NCBI GenBank assembly: GCA_964370295.1
Contig: CAYJIR010000005.1
Coordinates: 1-64,000 of the forward strand
Source: JAAYCI01 sp964370295
GTDB lineage: Bacteria > Bacillota > Clostridia > Oscillospirales > Ruminococcaceae
DNA length: 64,000 nucleotides
Direction: 5' to 3'
Of this stretch, positions 9,047-19,027 are shown one piece after another. Each line of letters starts with the position of its first letter. The first letter of the stretch is position 1. Under the pieces are notes generated by a model. The model was not told where the DNA came from and did not search any database. It was given only the letters and a program-made list of their open reading frames with translations. Made by a program: the position numbers and the translations under genes.

Positions 9047-10873
9047 CTAAACTTCTAAAATCACCGGTAATATCATTGGGCTACGCTTCGTGCGCCGATA
9101 CAAAAGGCTGGACGCTGTTTCGCGCATACGCGCCTTTAAGCTGGCTATATCGCGATACGGTTCGCTTTCGCTTTGCCGCAAAACGGCCTCTACGGCTTTG
9201 CGTGTTTCCTCCAGTAGCTCTTCGCTGTCGCGCACGTAGACAAACCCGCGCGAGAACAGCTCTACATCGCCCACCAGTTTTCCGTTTTTCTTATGGATGC
9301 CGGCAGCCAACACCACCACACCGTCTTGAGAAAGAAGACGACGATCGCGCAGCACCACGCTGCCCACATCGCCCACACCAAGGCCGTCCACCATCACGGC
9401 CCCTGCCTGCACGGGTGCCCCCGCTCGGATACCATCTTTAGATACAATAATGGTTTCGCCCGTGTCTGCCACATAAATGTTTTTGCCAAGCACTCCCACG
9501 GCTTGCGCCGTTTGTGCATGACGCAGTAGATGTTTATACTCGCCGTGTATGGGTATGAAAAACTTAGGCTTCACAAGGCTTAGCACCAATTTTTGTTCCT
9601 CTTGGCAGGCGTGGCCGGAGGCATGCACCTCGTACATGCGCTCGTAGATAACCTCGGCGCCCAAACGCAAAAGCCCATTCACAGTTTTGGTTACCATTTT
9701 TTCGTTGCCGGGTATAGGCGTTGCCGAAATGATGATAAAATCGCCTGCACCCACATGCACATTACGATGGTTCCCCGAGGCCATGCGCGATAGCGCCGAC
9801 AAAGGCTCTCCCTGGCTACCTGTTGTGATAAGCACTACAGATTCCTGCGGGTACTGGTTTACTTTGTCCACATCGATAAGAACCCCTTCGGGGATATCCA
9901 TGTAGCCAAGTTCCCGTGCCATCTCTGTGTTTTTCACCATACTGCGCCCGGAAATAGCCACCTTGCGGCCAAAGTTTACGGCCAAATCCACAATATGCTG
10001 TATACGATATAAATTTGAGGCAAAGGTGGCAATGATGATACGCTGCCGGCTGGCGCGCGCAAACAGGGCCTGCAGGCCCTCGTTCACTTTGCTTTCGGAT
10101 ATTGTCATGCCCGCCCGCTCGGAGTTGGTAGAGTCGCTCATCATCAAAAGAACGCCTTTTTTTCCATAGCGTGCCAAAGTAACCAGATCAATTACTTCAC
10201 CAGACAAAGGCGTGTAGTCGATTTTAAAATCGCCCGTATGGATAACCACGCCGGCCGGTGTGTCGATGGCATAGGCCACCGCATCCGGTATACTGTGGTT
10301 TACATTGATGGGCTCAAAAGTAAAACATCCCAGCGAAAATTTTTCTCTCAGCACAATTTCATGCAAAGTCACACTACTGCGCAGGCCGTGTTCTTCAAGT
10401 TTGTTGTTGATAAGCCCCGCCGCAAGGCGCGTGGCATATATTGGCAAATTGATCTCCCTTAAAAGATAAGGCAAGGCCCCAATGTGGTCTTCATGCCCAT
10501 GTGTGATAACAATGCCACGCAATTTATCGCGATTTTGCTCCACAAAAGTAAAATCGGGAATCACAAGATCCACACCATACATATCACTGTCCGGAAACAA
10601 GGAGCCACAGTCTAAAATAAACATTTCATTTTGACACTCGAACACCGTCATGTTTTTTCCCACTTCGCCAAGGCCCCCTAAAGGATACAAGCGAAGTTGT
10701 GTGGCTGCTTTTTTAGGTGTGCTGCCTCTTTTTATGGCTGTGGTTATTTTATGTGCCGAACGTTTTTGCGCACCGCCGCCTTGGCGTTGCCCGCTTTTTT
10801 TGCCCGATCGCGTGCTTGCGCTTTCCTCGTTGCGCTTTGCCGGCACCGCTTCTGTCTTCTGTTTTTGGTTCAA
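9047..10873 (-). CDS. rnjA: ribonuclease J
   Basis: Metallo-beta-lactamase/beta-CASP ribonuclease with 5'-3' exo- and endonuclease activity, central to mRNA decay and rRNA maturation in Firmicutes. The metal site HGHEDH is at residues 125-130, and the beta-CASP and C-terminal domains follow. About 60 basic, Lys/Arg-rich residues precede the catalytic domain; this extension is common in clostridial RNase J and is likely RNA-binding. The start is a TTG at 10873, seven bases after GGAGG. Confidence 0.95.
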   Translation of the reverse strand: MNQKQKTEAVPAKRNEESASTRSGKKSGQRQGGGAQKRSAHKITTAIKRGSTPKKAATQLRLYPLGGLGEVGKNMTVFECQNEMFILDCGSLFPDSDMYGVDLVIPDFTFVEQNRDKLRGIVITHGHEDHIGALPYLLREINLPIYATRLAAGLINNKLEEHGLRSSVTLHEIVLREKFSLGCFTFEPINVNHSIPDAVAYAIDTPAGVVIHTGDFKIDYTPLSGEVIDLVTLARYGKKGVLLMMSDSTNSERAGMTISESKVNEGLQALFARASRQRIIIATFASNLYRIQHIVDLAVNFGRKVAISGRSMVKNTEMARELGYMDIPEGVLIDVDKVNQYPQESVVLITTGSQGEPLSALSRMASGNHRNVHVGAGDFIIISATPIPGNEKMVTKTVNGLLRLGAEVIYERMYEVHASGHACQEEQKLVLSLVKPKFFIPIHGEYKHLLRHAQTAQAVGVLGKNIYVADTGETIIVSKDGIRAGAPVQAGAVMVDGLGVGDVGSVVLRDRRLLSQDGVVVLAAGIHKKNGKLVGDVELFSRGFVYVRDSEELLEETRKAVEAVLRQSESEPYRDIASLKARMRETASSLLYRRTKRSPMILPVILEV

Positions 10874-11239
10874 GAAAGTCCCTCCGTTTCATCAAAAGCG
10901 AAGGCCCATCACCTGTGGCGGGAGCCTTGCTATTTTCGTTGTTTTTCTTTGCAAGACACAACTTTCTCTAAGGTGTGCACTTGCCCTTTATTGCCCCAGT
11001 ACCCCTTCCTCCGGGAATACTGATTTCATCTTGTTTATCACTGCATTCTATAAAATATCAAAGAGAAATCTTCCAAAGCGAACAAGCTATTCGAAAAATT
11101 TCTCTCCCATCTTTTCTTATTCTTTTTAAGTTTACTGTATACACACCTTGTTTGTCAAGCAAACCCTGCACACGGGACGCATAGCGGCGCAGGGTTACTC
11201 TTAAAAAAAGACCCCTATATATAGCCGCAAATTCTATAT
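10874..11239. other. rnjA-rnhA divergent intergenic region
   Basis: Apart from the two promoters, this stretch holds one inverted repeat, AACCCTGC (11162-11169) against GCAGGGTT (11189-11196). It sits immediately upstream of the TTGACA of the rnjA promoter and could be an operator. I see no small open frame with a ribosome site. Confidence 0.4.
11129..11158 (-). promoter_or_regulatory. candidate rnjA promoter
   Basis: On the minus strand a perfect TTGACA (11153-11158) stands 18 bases from TAAACT (11129-11134). It would give a leader of about 250 bases before the TTG start of rnjA. That leader includes the Shine-Dalgarno but no other element I recognise. Confidence 0.5.
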
Positions 11240-11268
11240 TTTTCAAAAGATAACAAGTATGCTATAAT
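11240..11268 (+). promoter_or_regulatory. promoter of rnhA-mnmA
   Basis: Extended -10 TGCTATAAT (TATAAT at 11263-11268) with TTTTCA (11240-11245) 17 bases upstream. The -10 ends 59 bases before the rnhA ATG. Confidence 0.7.
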
Positions 11269-11327
11269 GGCAATACTGTGGGGGTTGCAATGATATTGCC
11301 TCACAACGAAAAAGAGGTATATAAGGC

Positions 11328-11765
11328 ATGAAACAGGTATATATTTTTACAGACGGATCGTGCAAAGGCAACCCGGGGCCCGGGGGCTGGGGTGCCGTTT
11401 TACGTTATAAAGGACAGGAAAAAGAAATCTCCGGGGGCGAGGGCAACACCACCAACAACCGCATGGAGCTTATGGCGGTGATACAGGCTCTTTCACTTTT
11501 GAAAGAACCTTGTCATGTTATTTTAACCAGTGATTCCCAATATGTGATTGACGCCCTTAGCAAGGGTTGGGCCAAAAACTGGCGCGCACGCGGCTGGAAA
11601 AAAAGCGACAAGAGCCCTGCCTTAAATGCCGACCTTTGGCAAACCCTTTTAGAGCTACAAGAAAACCATAGCATGGAATATCATTGGATAAGAGGACACA
11701 ACGGCCACGCCGAAAACGAGCGTTGTGATACACTGGCCCAAGCGGCCGCGGCCACATTTATATAA
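11328..11765 (+). CDS. rnhA: ribonuclease HI
   Basis: Degrades RNA in RNA-DNA hybrids. The catalytic carboxylates are recognisable in FTDGSCKGNPGPGG (Asp), NRMELMAVI (Glu), TSDSQYVID (Asp) and the C-terminal NERCDTLA (Asp), with the family WIRGHNGHAENE segment. 145 residues is the standard length. A good extended -10 promoter lies upstream. mnmA starts 17 bases after its stop. Confidence 0.96.
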   Translation: MKQVYIFTDGSCKGNPGPGGWGAVLRYKGQEKEISGGEGNTTNNRMELMAVIQALSLLKEPCHVILTSDSQYVIDALSKGWAKNWRARGWKKSDKSPALNADLWQTLLELQENHSMEYHWIRGHNGHAENERCDTLAQAAAATFI

Positions 11766-11781
11766 TCTTGAGGTAAAACAT

Positions 11782-12852
11782 ATGCCAAATGAAATCTCTC
11801 AAAGCGCAGCACCCGAAGCCGACGTCTCTGTTTTGGTGGCTTTGTCCGGCGGGGTGGATTCCGCCGTGAGTGTGCGTTTGTTGCAAGAGCAGGATTTCCG
11901 TGTGCAAGGCGCGGTAATTCGATTTTCTAAGGAACACGATAAAGCCGTACACGCTGCGCAAGCCGCCGCCGCCGAGCTGGGAATACCTTTGCATGTCATA
12001 GACGGGCAGGCCCTTTTCGAGCAAGAAGTGATAGAACCATTTTGCAATCTTTATGCCACAGGGCGCACACCCTCCCCTTGCCTTTTGTGCAACCCTGCCG
12101 TTAAATTCCGTTTGCTTTGCGAGAAAGCCGACGAGCTTGGCATCCACCTGATAGCCAGCGGCCACTATGCCACCTGCCACGAAAAAGAGGGCCGTTTTTG
12201 GCTTGGCAAGGCCGAAAGCAAACAGCGCGACCAAAGTTATATGCTGTATCGTTTGCCCCAAAGCATATTGCAGCGCCTATGTCTACCACTTGGACGTTTT
12301 GAAAAACCCATGATACGAGAATTGGCAGCAGATTTCGGGCTTTCGTGTGCCCACACACCAGACAGCCAAGAGATTTGTTTTATCCCAAACGACAACTATG
12401 CCGCCTTTATCAAAGCACGTGGTATTGCAGGAAAGCAAGGCCATTTTATTGGGCCGGAGGGCCAAAACCTCGGTGAGCATCGCGGCGTTTTATACTACAC
12501 CGTGGGCCAACGCAAGGGCCTTGGCATCTCGCTTGGAAAACCGGTATTTGTGCGTGAAATCGCCGAAAACGGCGATGTGCACTTGGCCTATGCCGGCGGT
12601 GAATATGCCAGCCAAGTTTGGCTTTGCAAACTGCACAACGCCACCGAAGAAGCTTTTGCACCGGGCCAACACTTCGATGTAAAAATACGCAGCGCTGCAC
12701 GGGCTGTTGCTTGCAAGATTACAAAAGTGGAAGCACAGCGACTTTGTTTTGCCTTTGAAGAGCCACAGCGCGCTGTGGCACCCGGCCAACATGCTGTTTT
12801 TTATAAAGGCGAATCGGTGTACGGCGGTGGCGAGATACAACAAAGCCTTTAA
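11782..12852 (+). CDS. mnmA: tRNA 2-thiouridylase MnmA
   Basis: Adds sulfur to U34 of tRNA(Lys), tRNA(Glu) and tRNA(Gln). The N-terminal PP-loop is SGGVDS (22-27). The catalytic cysteine pair is visible as LLCN (Cys103) and QEICFIP (Cys199). The central GQRKGLGIS segment and the C-terminal beta-barrel follow. I start it at the ATG at 11782, preceded by GAGG. A longer in-frame reading from 11725 would overlap rnhA and lacks a ribosome site. It is about 356 residues, the family norm. Confidence 0.95.
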   Translation: MPNEISQSAAPEADVSVLVALSGGVDSAVSVRLLQEQDFRVQGAVIRFSKEHDKAVHAAQAAAAELGIPLHVIDGQALFEQEVIEPFCNLYATGRTPSPCLLCNPAVKFRLLCEKADELGIHLIASGHYATCHEKEGRFWLGKAESKQRDQSYMLYRLPQSILQRLCLPLGRFEKPMIRELAADFGLSCAHTPDSQEICFIPNDNYAAFIKARGIAGKQGHFIGPEGQNLGEHRGVLYYTVGQRKGLGISLGKPVFVREIAENGDVHLAYAGGEYASQVWLCKLHNATEEAFAPGQHFDVKIRSAARAVACKITKVEAQRLCFAFEEPQRAVAPGQHAVFYKGESVYGGGEIQQSL

Positions 12853-12900
12853 ATCTATGGAAATCCTATCACATTCTTGTTTGAAGAAAGGAAACTTGCC

Positions 12901-14076
12901 ATGACAGAATTGATATCCAGTCTTTCCCTCAGTCAAAATGCATTGTTCACCTTGATTGCCGCGGCAGGTTTTGTTTTTTGCTTTTGGCTATTTGGCGTTG
13001 TGATATCGCGCAAACTCATCCCTTTAATTTTAAAATATATACGCATAGAAAAGCATGCCTTCTTTCACCTGTTTTTAAAAGGCTTCAACTATCCCATTTT
13101 CGCATTTTTATTGCTGCTAGGCATATATTTTGGCTTATATCTCTTCACAGGCCTGCAGGATCCCAATTTGCCCTCTTGGCTTATCAGTGCCCTTTCAAAA
13201 TTGCCACCGCTTTTAAACAAAACCATGCGCATTGCCCTCATTGTTTGCATCACCTGGGGGCTTATGGCCTCCAGCGACATTGTGAACTTGCTGGTGCGCA
13301 ACGCACGCTCGCGCATGCAAATGCTGGAAGACAGCAGTTTCACACGCTTTCTAACCGGCTTTTATCGCGTGATGGTAATCGCACTTTCTTTGGTAATTCT
13401 ATTGAGCGAGCTTGGCTACAATATCAACGGTCTGATCACGGGCTTGGGCCTAGGTGGGCTTACCGTTGCCCTGGCAGCCAAAGATTCGGCCGCTAATTTG
13501 TTCGGTGGCCTCATTTTGGTGATAGATAAACCCTTCGAAATTGGCGATTGGGTAAGCTGCACCAGTGTTGAGGGCACCGTGGAAGACATCAACATGCGAA
13601 ACACCATCATACGCAACGATTCCGGTGCGCTCACCACCATGCCAAACGCCATGCTCAGCGCAGAGCCCATCACAAATTTTAGCAGTGCTATGGAGCAACG
13701 CCGTGCCGATATCACCCTTACTTTGCTTTACAGCACCACACGCAAGGAAATGGAAACATTTATTGCCTCTATCCACAACTTGCTTGAAAAAGACGAGGAA
13801 ATCTTGCCGGATCGTTTCCTGGTTTGCTTTTCAGAATTTGGCGATTCCAGCCTCAATGTGCGGCTGATTTTCTATACCACCATTCCCGGTTACTTTGACT
13901 ATTTGCGCATTTGCGAGCGCATTAATTTTGCCATCATGAGCCTGGCAGAAGAACAGGGCATTGGCTTTGCCTACCCAACGCAAACCCTACAAATGGACGA
14001 AGATTCTGCTTTGCACGTGCAAGTGCACCAAAGCATGAGCTCTCCACAAAATGACACCACAACAGCAGAGCCTTAG
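12901..14076 (+). CDS. small-conductance mechanosensitive channel (MscS family)
   Basis: Membrane channel that opens under hypo-osmotic tension. Four or five predicted transmembrane helices occupy the first 200 residues. The pore-lining helix reads GLGLGGLTVALAAKDSAANL, and the beta domain begins KPFEIGDWV, all MscS hallmarks. The start at 12901 has GAAAGGAAA upstream and lies 48 bases after mnmA, so it probably shares that transcript. The extra N-terminal helices place it among the larger MscS-like proteins. Confidence 0.9.
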   Translation: MTELISSLSLSQNALFTLIAAAGFVFCFWLFGVVISRKLIPLILKYIRIEKHAFFHLFLKGFNYPIFAFLLLLGIYFGLYLFTGLQDPNLPSWLISALSKLPPLLNKTMRIALIVCITWGLMASSDIVNLLVRNARSRMQMLEDSSFTRFLTGFYRVMVIALSLVILLSELGYNINGLITGLGLGGLTVALAAKDSAANLFGGLILVIDKPFEIGDWVSCTSVEGTVEDINMRNTIIRNDSGALTTMPNAMLSAEPITNFSSAMEQRRADITLTLLYSTTRKEMETFIASIHNLLEKDEEILPDRFLVCFSEFGDSSLNVRLIFYTTIPGYFDYLRICERINFAIMSLAEEQGIGFAYPTQTLQMDEDSALHVQVHQSMSSPQNDTTTAEP

Positions 14077-14126
14077 ACCTGTCTTGCAAAAAGTGAAGCC
14101 ACTGTGCCGAAACCAAATTACAAGGT

Positions 14127-14222
14127 ATTTCTTGATGCTCTCCTCCACGTTTTGTCCTCGAAATATAAAACAAAAGGTGCAAAGTTTTGCGTGAAAATCG
14201 GCAAAACCTTGCACCTTTCTAA
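14127..14222. repeat. intergenic repeat, 'TGCAAGGTTTT hairpin' family
   Basis: A stem pairs AAAGGTGCAAAGTTTTGC (14173-14190) with GCAAAACCTTGCACCTTT (14201-14218), with one mismatch. The stretch from CTTGATGCT to CACCTTTC aligns with 51701-51797, including the left-hand GTTTTGTCC...AAAACAAAAGG part. It follows the MscS gene and may act as its terminator, although no U-run is obvious. Confidence 0.7.
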
Positions 14223-14249
14223 ATTAAAATGCGCAAACGATACTGTGTA

Positions 14250-14284
14250 TTGACAAGCCTTTTTGTGAACCCCACTTTGTCAAG
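14250..14284 (-). repeat. intergenic repeat, 'TTGACAAAGT' family
   Basis: Read on the minus strand, CTTGACAAAGTGGGGTTCAC followed by AAAAAGGCTTGTCAATAC aligns base for base with most of 49509-49545. The ends TTGACAA and TTTGTCAA pair, so it is a short hairpin element. The rest of 14077-14421 holds no gene. Confidence 0.6.
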
Positions 14285-14421
14285 AGCTCCAAAGCATCGG
14301 TTTGATTTTATATCGGCCAAACAGCATACGGGGCGAAAGGCAAACGACGAATGCCGCCCTGCATGTAAGATATTTCATTTCTGCAAAAAACCCACATAGG
14401 CTATTTTCCGTATATATTACA

Positions 14422-15063
14422 CTAGGCGAACTCTTCTCCATTTTCCAAAAGCACGCGCATGCGCCGTATTAATAGTCCCTTTTCCGGCAAGGCACATTCG
14501 TCTTGCAAGAATGTTGCCAGCACCTGAGGATTGATATTCCCCTCATTTCCCGCGGGCATCACCACAGACAGGGTATCCCCTTTCTCTATTATTCCCTGCG
14601 ATACCACCTGTTTTAAATCCACTTCTTGCTGCGTTTTCTTACGTTTTATCAAAACAGACGCCGTTTCTCTTTCTAAAAAACACTGCCAGGCCGCTTGCAA
14701 GGCCTTGCTTTGCCCCTCATATACAAAATGATACTCGCAAAAGCGTATCGCATCACTCTTGTGCAAAGGGGGTGCTATTTTTTTAACTACAATACCACGT
14801 GGCAAAGCCTTATTAAGCGCCTCAACATAGGCCATCATATCGCCCTCTGCCTCTGTTTTGCAGTCCACACTTTCGGTGAAGCTTTCTTGCAAAAGAGGCA
14901 AGGGCAAAGAAAAGCGCTGGTAGATATGTGGGTTAAACCCTTCAGAATACCACACAGGCAAACCACTTTTACGCAAAGCCCTTGCCATTACCCGTTGTAA
15001 ATCTAAATGGGAGATATAGGCTGCTTCTTCGGTTTTGTCAAAAAAGATTCTAATCACTCGCAT
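14422..15063 (-). CDS. TIGR03936-type radical-SAM-linked protein (DUF2344)
   Basis: Small protein of unknown function that is nearly always found beside, or fused to, a TIGR03960 radical SAM protein. It has the family N-terminus RVIRIFFDKTEEAAYISHLDL and the segment GFNPHIYQRFSLPLPL. 213 residues fits the family. Its start codon overlaps the end of the upstream radical SAM gene by 14 bases, which implies translational coupling and a shared role. Confidence 0.9.
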   Translation of the reverse strand: MRVIRIFFDKTEEAAYISHLDLQRVMARALRKSGLPVWYSEGFNPHIYQRFSLPLPLLQESFTESVDCKTEAEGDMMAYVEALNKALPRGIVVKKIAPPLHKSDAIRFCEYHFVYEGQSKALQAAWQCFLERETASVLIKRKKTQQEVDLKQVVSQGIIEKGDTLSVVMPAGNEGNINPQVLATFLQDECALPEKGLLIRRMRVLLENGEEFA

Positions 15064-16891
15064 AACAGGCCCTCCCCAAAAATCCGTTTACGCCACAGTT
15101 GGCACAGTGGGTTCTGCAAGGCGGGGTCACCTCACCACGCAAGGCCTTTTCGTACTCCCCTTGTAGGAATTTAGCACTTAAACCATAATCCAAATGCTGC
15201 CAGGGGCGCACTTCGTCTGTTTGCAAACTACGCTGTGCATAGGCTGCTGCGCTGGTGCCGCACTGGGCAAAGGCCTCTTGCCACAGGGAAAATTGAAAAT
15301 GTTCATCCCAGCCGTCAAAACGACAACCTTTTTGATAGGCAAGCTCCAGCACGTCGGCCAGGCGGCGGTCTCCCCTTGCGAAAGCCGCCTCTAATAAACT
15401 GGTGCGGCTGTCGTGGTAACTCACAGAAATTTTACGGTTGTTGTGCACACACTGCAGCAAAAACCGCTGTTTTTCTCGCAATTCTTCTTCACTGTTTTGG
15501 CCCACACACTCAAAAGGTGTCATGGCCTTGGGCACAAAACAGGCCACACTAATCGAAACTTTCACAGCACCTTTGGGGCGACGCGGCATGGCATAGTATA
15601 AATCCACTATACGTTTGGCCGTGTTGGCAATGCCCTCTATATCCTGCATGGTTTCTGTGGGCAGGCCCATCATAAAATATAGCTTCACCCCGCTATATCC
15701 CGCTTCAAAGGCCAACTTGCAAGTGCGCTCTATCTCCTCTTCACTCACATTTTTATTGATGACATCACGCAGGCGCTGCGTGCCGGCCTCCGGTGCAAAT
15801 GTAAGGCCACTTTTGCGCACATGGCTTATTTTTTTTGCTAAACTTTCGGTGAAATTATCGGCACGCAAAGACGTCAAAGACAGGTTGATTTTTTCCTCAC
15901 TCGTCCAGTTTAGTAGGCCATCCAGCAAGGGCTCTAGCTTGCTGTAGTCGCTTGTGGATAGGCTGGTAAGGCTCAGTTCTTCGTAGCCTGTATTCTGACA
16001 TAGCTGTTTTGCCGCTTCGCCCAACATATCGGCCCCTCGCTCGCGTAGAGGGCGATAAATAAAACCGGCCTGGCAAAAACGGCAGCCACGCTCGCAACCA
16101 CGCATCACCTCAATTTGTGCACGATCATGCACGGTGCCCACCATAGGCACCACAAAATTTTGCGTGGGCTGCACCTGTGCAAAATTCTGCAATATGGCCT
16201 TGCGCACAGGCATGGGCGCCTTTTCCATCGCCTGAATTTTGCTTACTTGCCCTGCCTCGTTATAGTGCGGAACATAGAACGCCGGCACATACACACCGGG
16301 AATTTGGCACAATTTTTTTAATGTGTCTTCCTTGGAAAGGCCTGCCAACTTTGCCTCACGCACGGCCGCGCACACGGCCGGCAGTTGCTCCTCGCCCTCG
16401 CCCAAAAACATGGCATCCACAAAAGGCGCCAACGGTTCTGCATTGCTAACACAAGGCCCCCCTGCCACCACCAAAGGGGCATCTTGACCGCGCTCATTCG
16501 CACGCAAAGGTATCCCCCCCAGCGCCAGCATAGCCAAAATATTTGTGTAGGTAAGCTCGTATTGCAAGGTAAAGCCGACAATATCAAACTCATTTAATGC
16601 ATCCCTGCTTTCCAGTGCAAACAACGGATACTCTGCCGCTTTTAGTTGCGCCTCCATGTCGAGCCAAGGCATAAAAGCGCGCTCGCACCACACGCCTTGC
16701 ATCTTGTTCAGCAAATCGTACAAAATTTTCATGCCCAAAAAGGACATGCCCACTTCGTAGGCATCGGGAAAACAAAAAGCAAAACGAAGCTGTACTTCCT
16801 CTTTATTTTTGTAAATGCAAAAGGGCTCTCCTCCCGTGTAGCGTCCGGGCTTTTGTACTTGGCTTAAAATATCTCGTAATTTAGTTTGCAC
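15050..16891 (-). CDS. TIGR03960-family B12-binding/radical SAM protein
   Basis: Cytoplasmic radical SAM protein with an N-terminal cobalamin-binding-like domain. The 4Fe-4S cluster motif is CERGCRFCQ, the CxxxCxxC of radical SAM enzymes, roughly in the middle of the protein. GGPCVSNAEPLAPFVDA and FLGEGEEQ match the TIGR03960 family. The C-terminus is cysteine-rich (CRTHCANCGVNGFLG). The substrate is unknown; the family tends to neighbour ribosomal or RNase genes. 613 residues is the usual size. Confidence 0.9.
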   Translation of the reverse strand: MQTKLRDILSQVQKPGRYTGGEPFCIYKNKEEVQLRFAFCFPDAYEVGMSFLGMKILYDLLNKMQGVWCERAFMPWLDMEAQLKAAEYPLFALESRDALNEFDIVGFTLQYELTYTNILAMLALGGIPLRANERGQDAPLVVAGGPCVSNAEPLAPFVDAMFLGEGEEQLPAVCAAVREAKLAGLSKEDTLKKLCQIPGVYVPAFYVPHYNEAGQVSKIQAMEKAPMPVRKAILQNFAQVQPTQNFVVPMVGTVHDRAQIEVMRGCERGCRFCQAGFIYRPLRERGADMLGEAAKQLCQNTGYEELSLTSLSTSDYSKLEPLLDGLLNWTSEEKINLSLTSLRADNFTESLAKKISHVRKSGLTFAPEAGTQRLRDVINKNVSEEEIERTCKLAFEAGYSGVKLYFMMGLPTETMQDIEGIANTAKRIVDLYYAMPRRPKGAVKVSISVACFVPKAMTPFECVGQNSEEELREKQRFLLQCVHNNRKISVSYHDSRTSLLEAAFARGDRRLADVLELAYQKGCRFDGWDEHFQFSLWQEAFAQCGTSAAAYAQRSLQTDEVRPWQHLDYGLSAKFLQGEYEKALRGEVTPPCRTHCANCGVNGFLGRACYASD

Positions 16892-16935
16892 GCTTTCTCC
16901 TTTTTTTGACAGGGTCTTTTCTTCACAAATCGAAA

Positions 16936-18951
16936 CTAGGCATCTTGTAGCTGATACTTTTCGCCAAACAATAAATCGTATTGCAAGACAGACTGAGGAT
17001 AAAGCAAACTTTCTTGCTCTTCGTTTATTTCGCGGGTATATTGTCCATCCGGAAAAAACATCACCCCTTTGCTATCGGCCGTATACTCGTTCATTTGCGC
17101 GTTTAAAAACTCGAAATACGCAGGCATTTCCTGGCCGAATAGTTCCAGCATCAGCGGCGAAATATTATACGTGGACACTGTGCCCAAATCTATTTCTGTG
17201 TTGCCTTGGTTGCTCCAAATCAGCAGAGGTGTTTGATACATTTGCGGGCTTTGTGTATCACCCTCTTCAATATAACCCGAATCCTCAAACATGCCGTAAC
17301 CATCAGACATTGGGTTTAAATGGTCACCCCAGAATACAACAATCGTATGTTTATCCACGGTGCTCAAATAGTTGGTTAAATGCCCCAGTGCCTTATCCAT
17401 TTCGTACATGCCTGTGGCGCAATCTTCCAATTGCACAACAATATCGTCAGAAAGATTCGCCTCGTTTTGTGTCACACTTACCATCTCGCTTTCCGGGTAG
17501 CGCCCGGGGCCGTAGGTGGTGTGATTTTGTATGCTAACCGTGTGAATAAACACCGAATTATCCTCTGAAGAGCGCGCTTGCAACTCCTCGATGGTTCTGT
17601 CTACCATGCTTTGGTCCGAAATCAGCCCCCGGCGGCGCGCGGCACCCTCCATGTCCTCTTCCGAGATAAAATCATCTATTCCAAGGCGCGGATAGGCTAC
17701 GTCGCGGTTCCAAAACCGTTCTCCATACCCATGTATGGCCACCGTTTCGTAGCCCCTGTCTTTTAGCACCCAAGCAAGGGAAAAGGTATCGTCTGTGATA
17801 TACTGCTGGTAAGGTTTACTGCCGGCCGGCAAATATTCCATAGAAAAGCCGGTTAACACCTCGAACTCCACATCACAAGTGCCTCCACCATAGCTGGGTG
17901 TGTAGGCCCAACCACTGGCCGCTTGCTGCGCCAATTCGTTAAAGTTGGGCGTCAGTTCACGGTCGAAGCCAATGCCGGGCAGGCGCTCCATGTCCCAATA
18001 TCCCTCGGCCATTAAATAGATGATATCCGGCGCTTGTTCCTCGACCATGCCGGCCGCCGCCGGGCTTCTTGCATAAAATGGAGAGGGCTCTGTGGTTTGC
18101 TCTTGCAAAATTTCGGCTACTTCCTGCTCGCTATAACCAGCCGGCTGTTCAATATTCAACATTTGTAAATTGGTTAAGAACCCACTTAAAACACCGTTAT
18201 ATCGATAATATCTGTCCTGCATCCACATGTCTTCTTCTATTCCCAAGGCCAAAATGGCAGTGGGGCTTAAGAATACAAAAAATATCATGATAGCCATGCC
18301 CCCCAAAGAGGCAAGCGCAAGCCCAAAACGGCATATATGTGCTTTTTTCTTTTCGTTTGGCAAAGGTATCACCAAGAAACAAGCCAAAACAGAAAGTAGC
18401 AAAAATATCAAACCTGCCAACACCATGGGTGTTTGCACACTTAGGCTTACTTCGTCTGCAATGCCCATTAAATCGCCAATTTGCATCAAATCCCAGGGCA
18501 ACAGTGGCTCGTTGCGCATGGTGAGTTTATAATAGGTGGCGACGGCCGGCAAAATACAAACCAGGCCCACGCCCACCGTGCCGCCCACATGGTTTTTAAA
18601 CAGATAGCTTAGGCACGCATACAAAAGAAGTAGCAAAATATAGGTGATGAGAAAGCTGGGAAAATTGTTAGCAAGGGCATCAAGGAAACCAAAATCTTTT
18701 TCATGGGGGCCTAAAGTACCACGGGCAACCCACTCGCAAAAAACGATGCCCAGCATGGGCACCAATATCCAAAAAAGCAAATTTACAATTTTGCTTTTTC
18801 TAAGGCGCAACACCGTCTCTTTTTGCCAAAAATATTTTGCTTTTTCCTCGCTTTCGCTTTTTGTTATCTCTTCTTTTGTTATCCGGCCACTTTCTTCAAT
18901 GCGTCTTTGACGCTCGGTTTTGTCTCCATCCTGATTTTGCATATTTGCCAT
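16936..18951 (-). CDS. LTA-synthase-like membrane sulfatase/phosphoglycerol transferase
   Basis: Membrane enzyme of the LtaS family, which transfers phosphoglycerol or similar groups to cell-surface polymers. Five transmembrane segments occupy the first 260 residues and an extracellular sulfatase-fold domain follows. The nucleophile threonine is in YGGGTCDVEFEVLTG, and metal-site motifs include FWGDHLNP. I start it at the ATG at 18951, nine bases after AAAGG. A reading from 19023 would begin inside a terminator U-run without a ribosome site. The product is about 671 residues. Whether it makes lipoteichoic acid or decorates another polymer is not decided by sequence. Confidence 0.88.
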   Translation of the reverse strand: MANMQNQDGDKTERQRRIEESGRITKEEITKSESEEKAKYFWQKETVLRLRKSKIVNLLFWILVPMLGIVFCEWVARGTLGPHEKDFGFLDALANNFPSFLITYILLLLLYACLSYLFKNHVGGTVGVGLVCILPAVATYYKLTMRNEPLLPWDLMQIGDLMGIADEVSLSVQTPMVLAGLIFLLLSVLACFLVIPLPNEKKKAHICRFGLALASLGGMAIMIFFVFLSPTAILALGIEEDMWMQDRYYRYNGVLSGFLTNLQMLNIEQPAGYSEQEVAEILQEQTTEPSPFYARSPAAAGMVEEQAPDIIYLMAEGYWDMERLPGIGFDRELTPNFNELAQQAASGWAYTPSYGGGTCDVEFEVLTGFSMEYLPAGSKPYQQYITDDTFSLAWVLKDRGYETVAIHGYGERFWNRDVAYPRLGIDDFISEEDMEGAARRRGLISDQSMVDRTIEELQARSSEDNSVFIHTVSIQNHTTYGPGRYPESEMVSVTQNEANLSDDIVVQLEDCATGMYEMDKALGHLTNYLSTVDKHTIVVFWGDHLNPMSDGYGMFEDSGYIEEGDTQSPQMYQTPLLIWSNQGNTEIDLGTVSTYNISPLMLELFGQEMPAYFEFLNAQMNEYTADSKGVMFFPDGQYTREINEEQESLLYPQSVLQYDLLFGEKYQLQDA

Positions 18952-19027
18952 AGGTGCAAACCTTTCTCCCTGTTGTGCAAACTGTGTGTACAATTGGCGT
19001 GCAAGCTCCCTCTTACGCGCCATACAT

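Noticed and set aside
10874..11327. Structured RNA or riboswitch before rnhA or rnjA
   Set aside because: Only one eight-base inverted repeat with a large loop is visible and no known riboswitch core could be recognised.
15050..16891. Radical SAM protein as maturase of the Nif11 precursor
   Set aside because: It belongs to the TIGR03960 family coupled to the TIGR03936 protein, lies 43 kb away and has no SPASM or RiPP-recognition domain that I can see.
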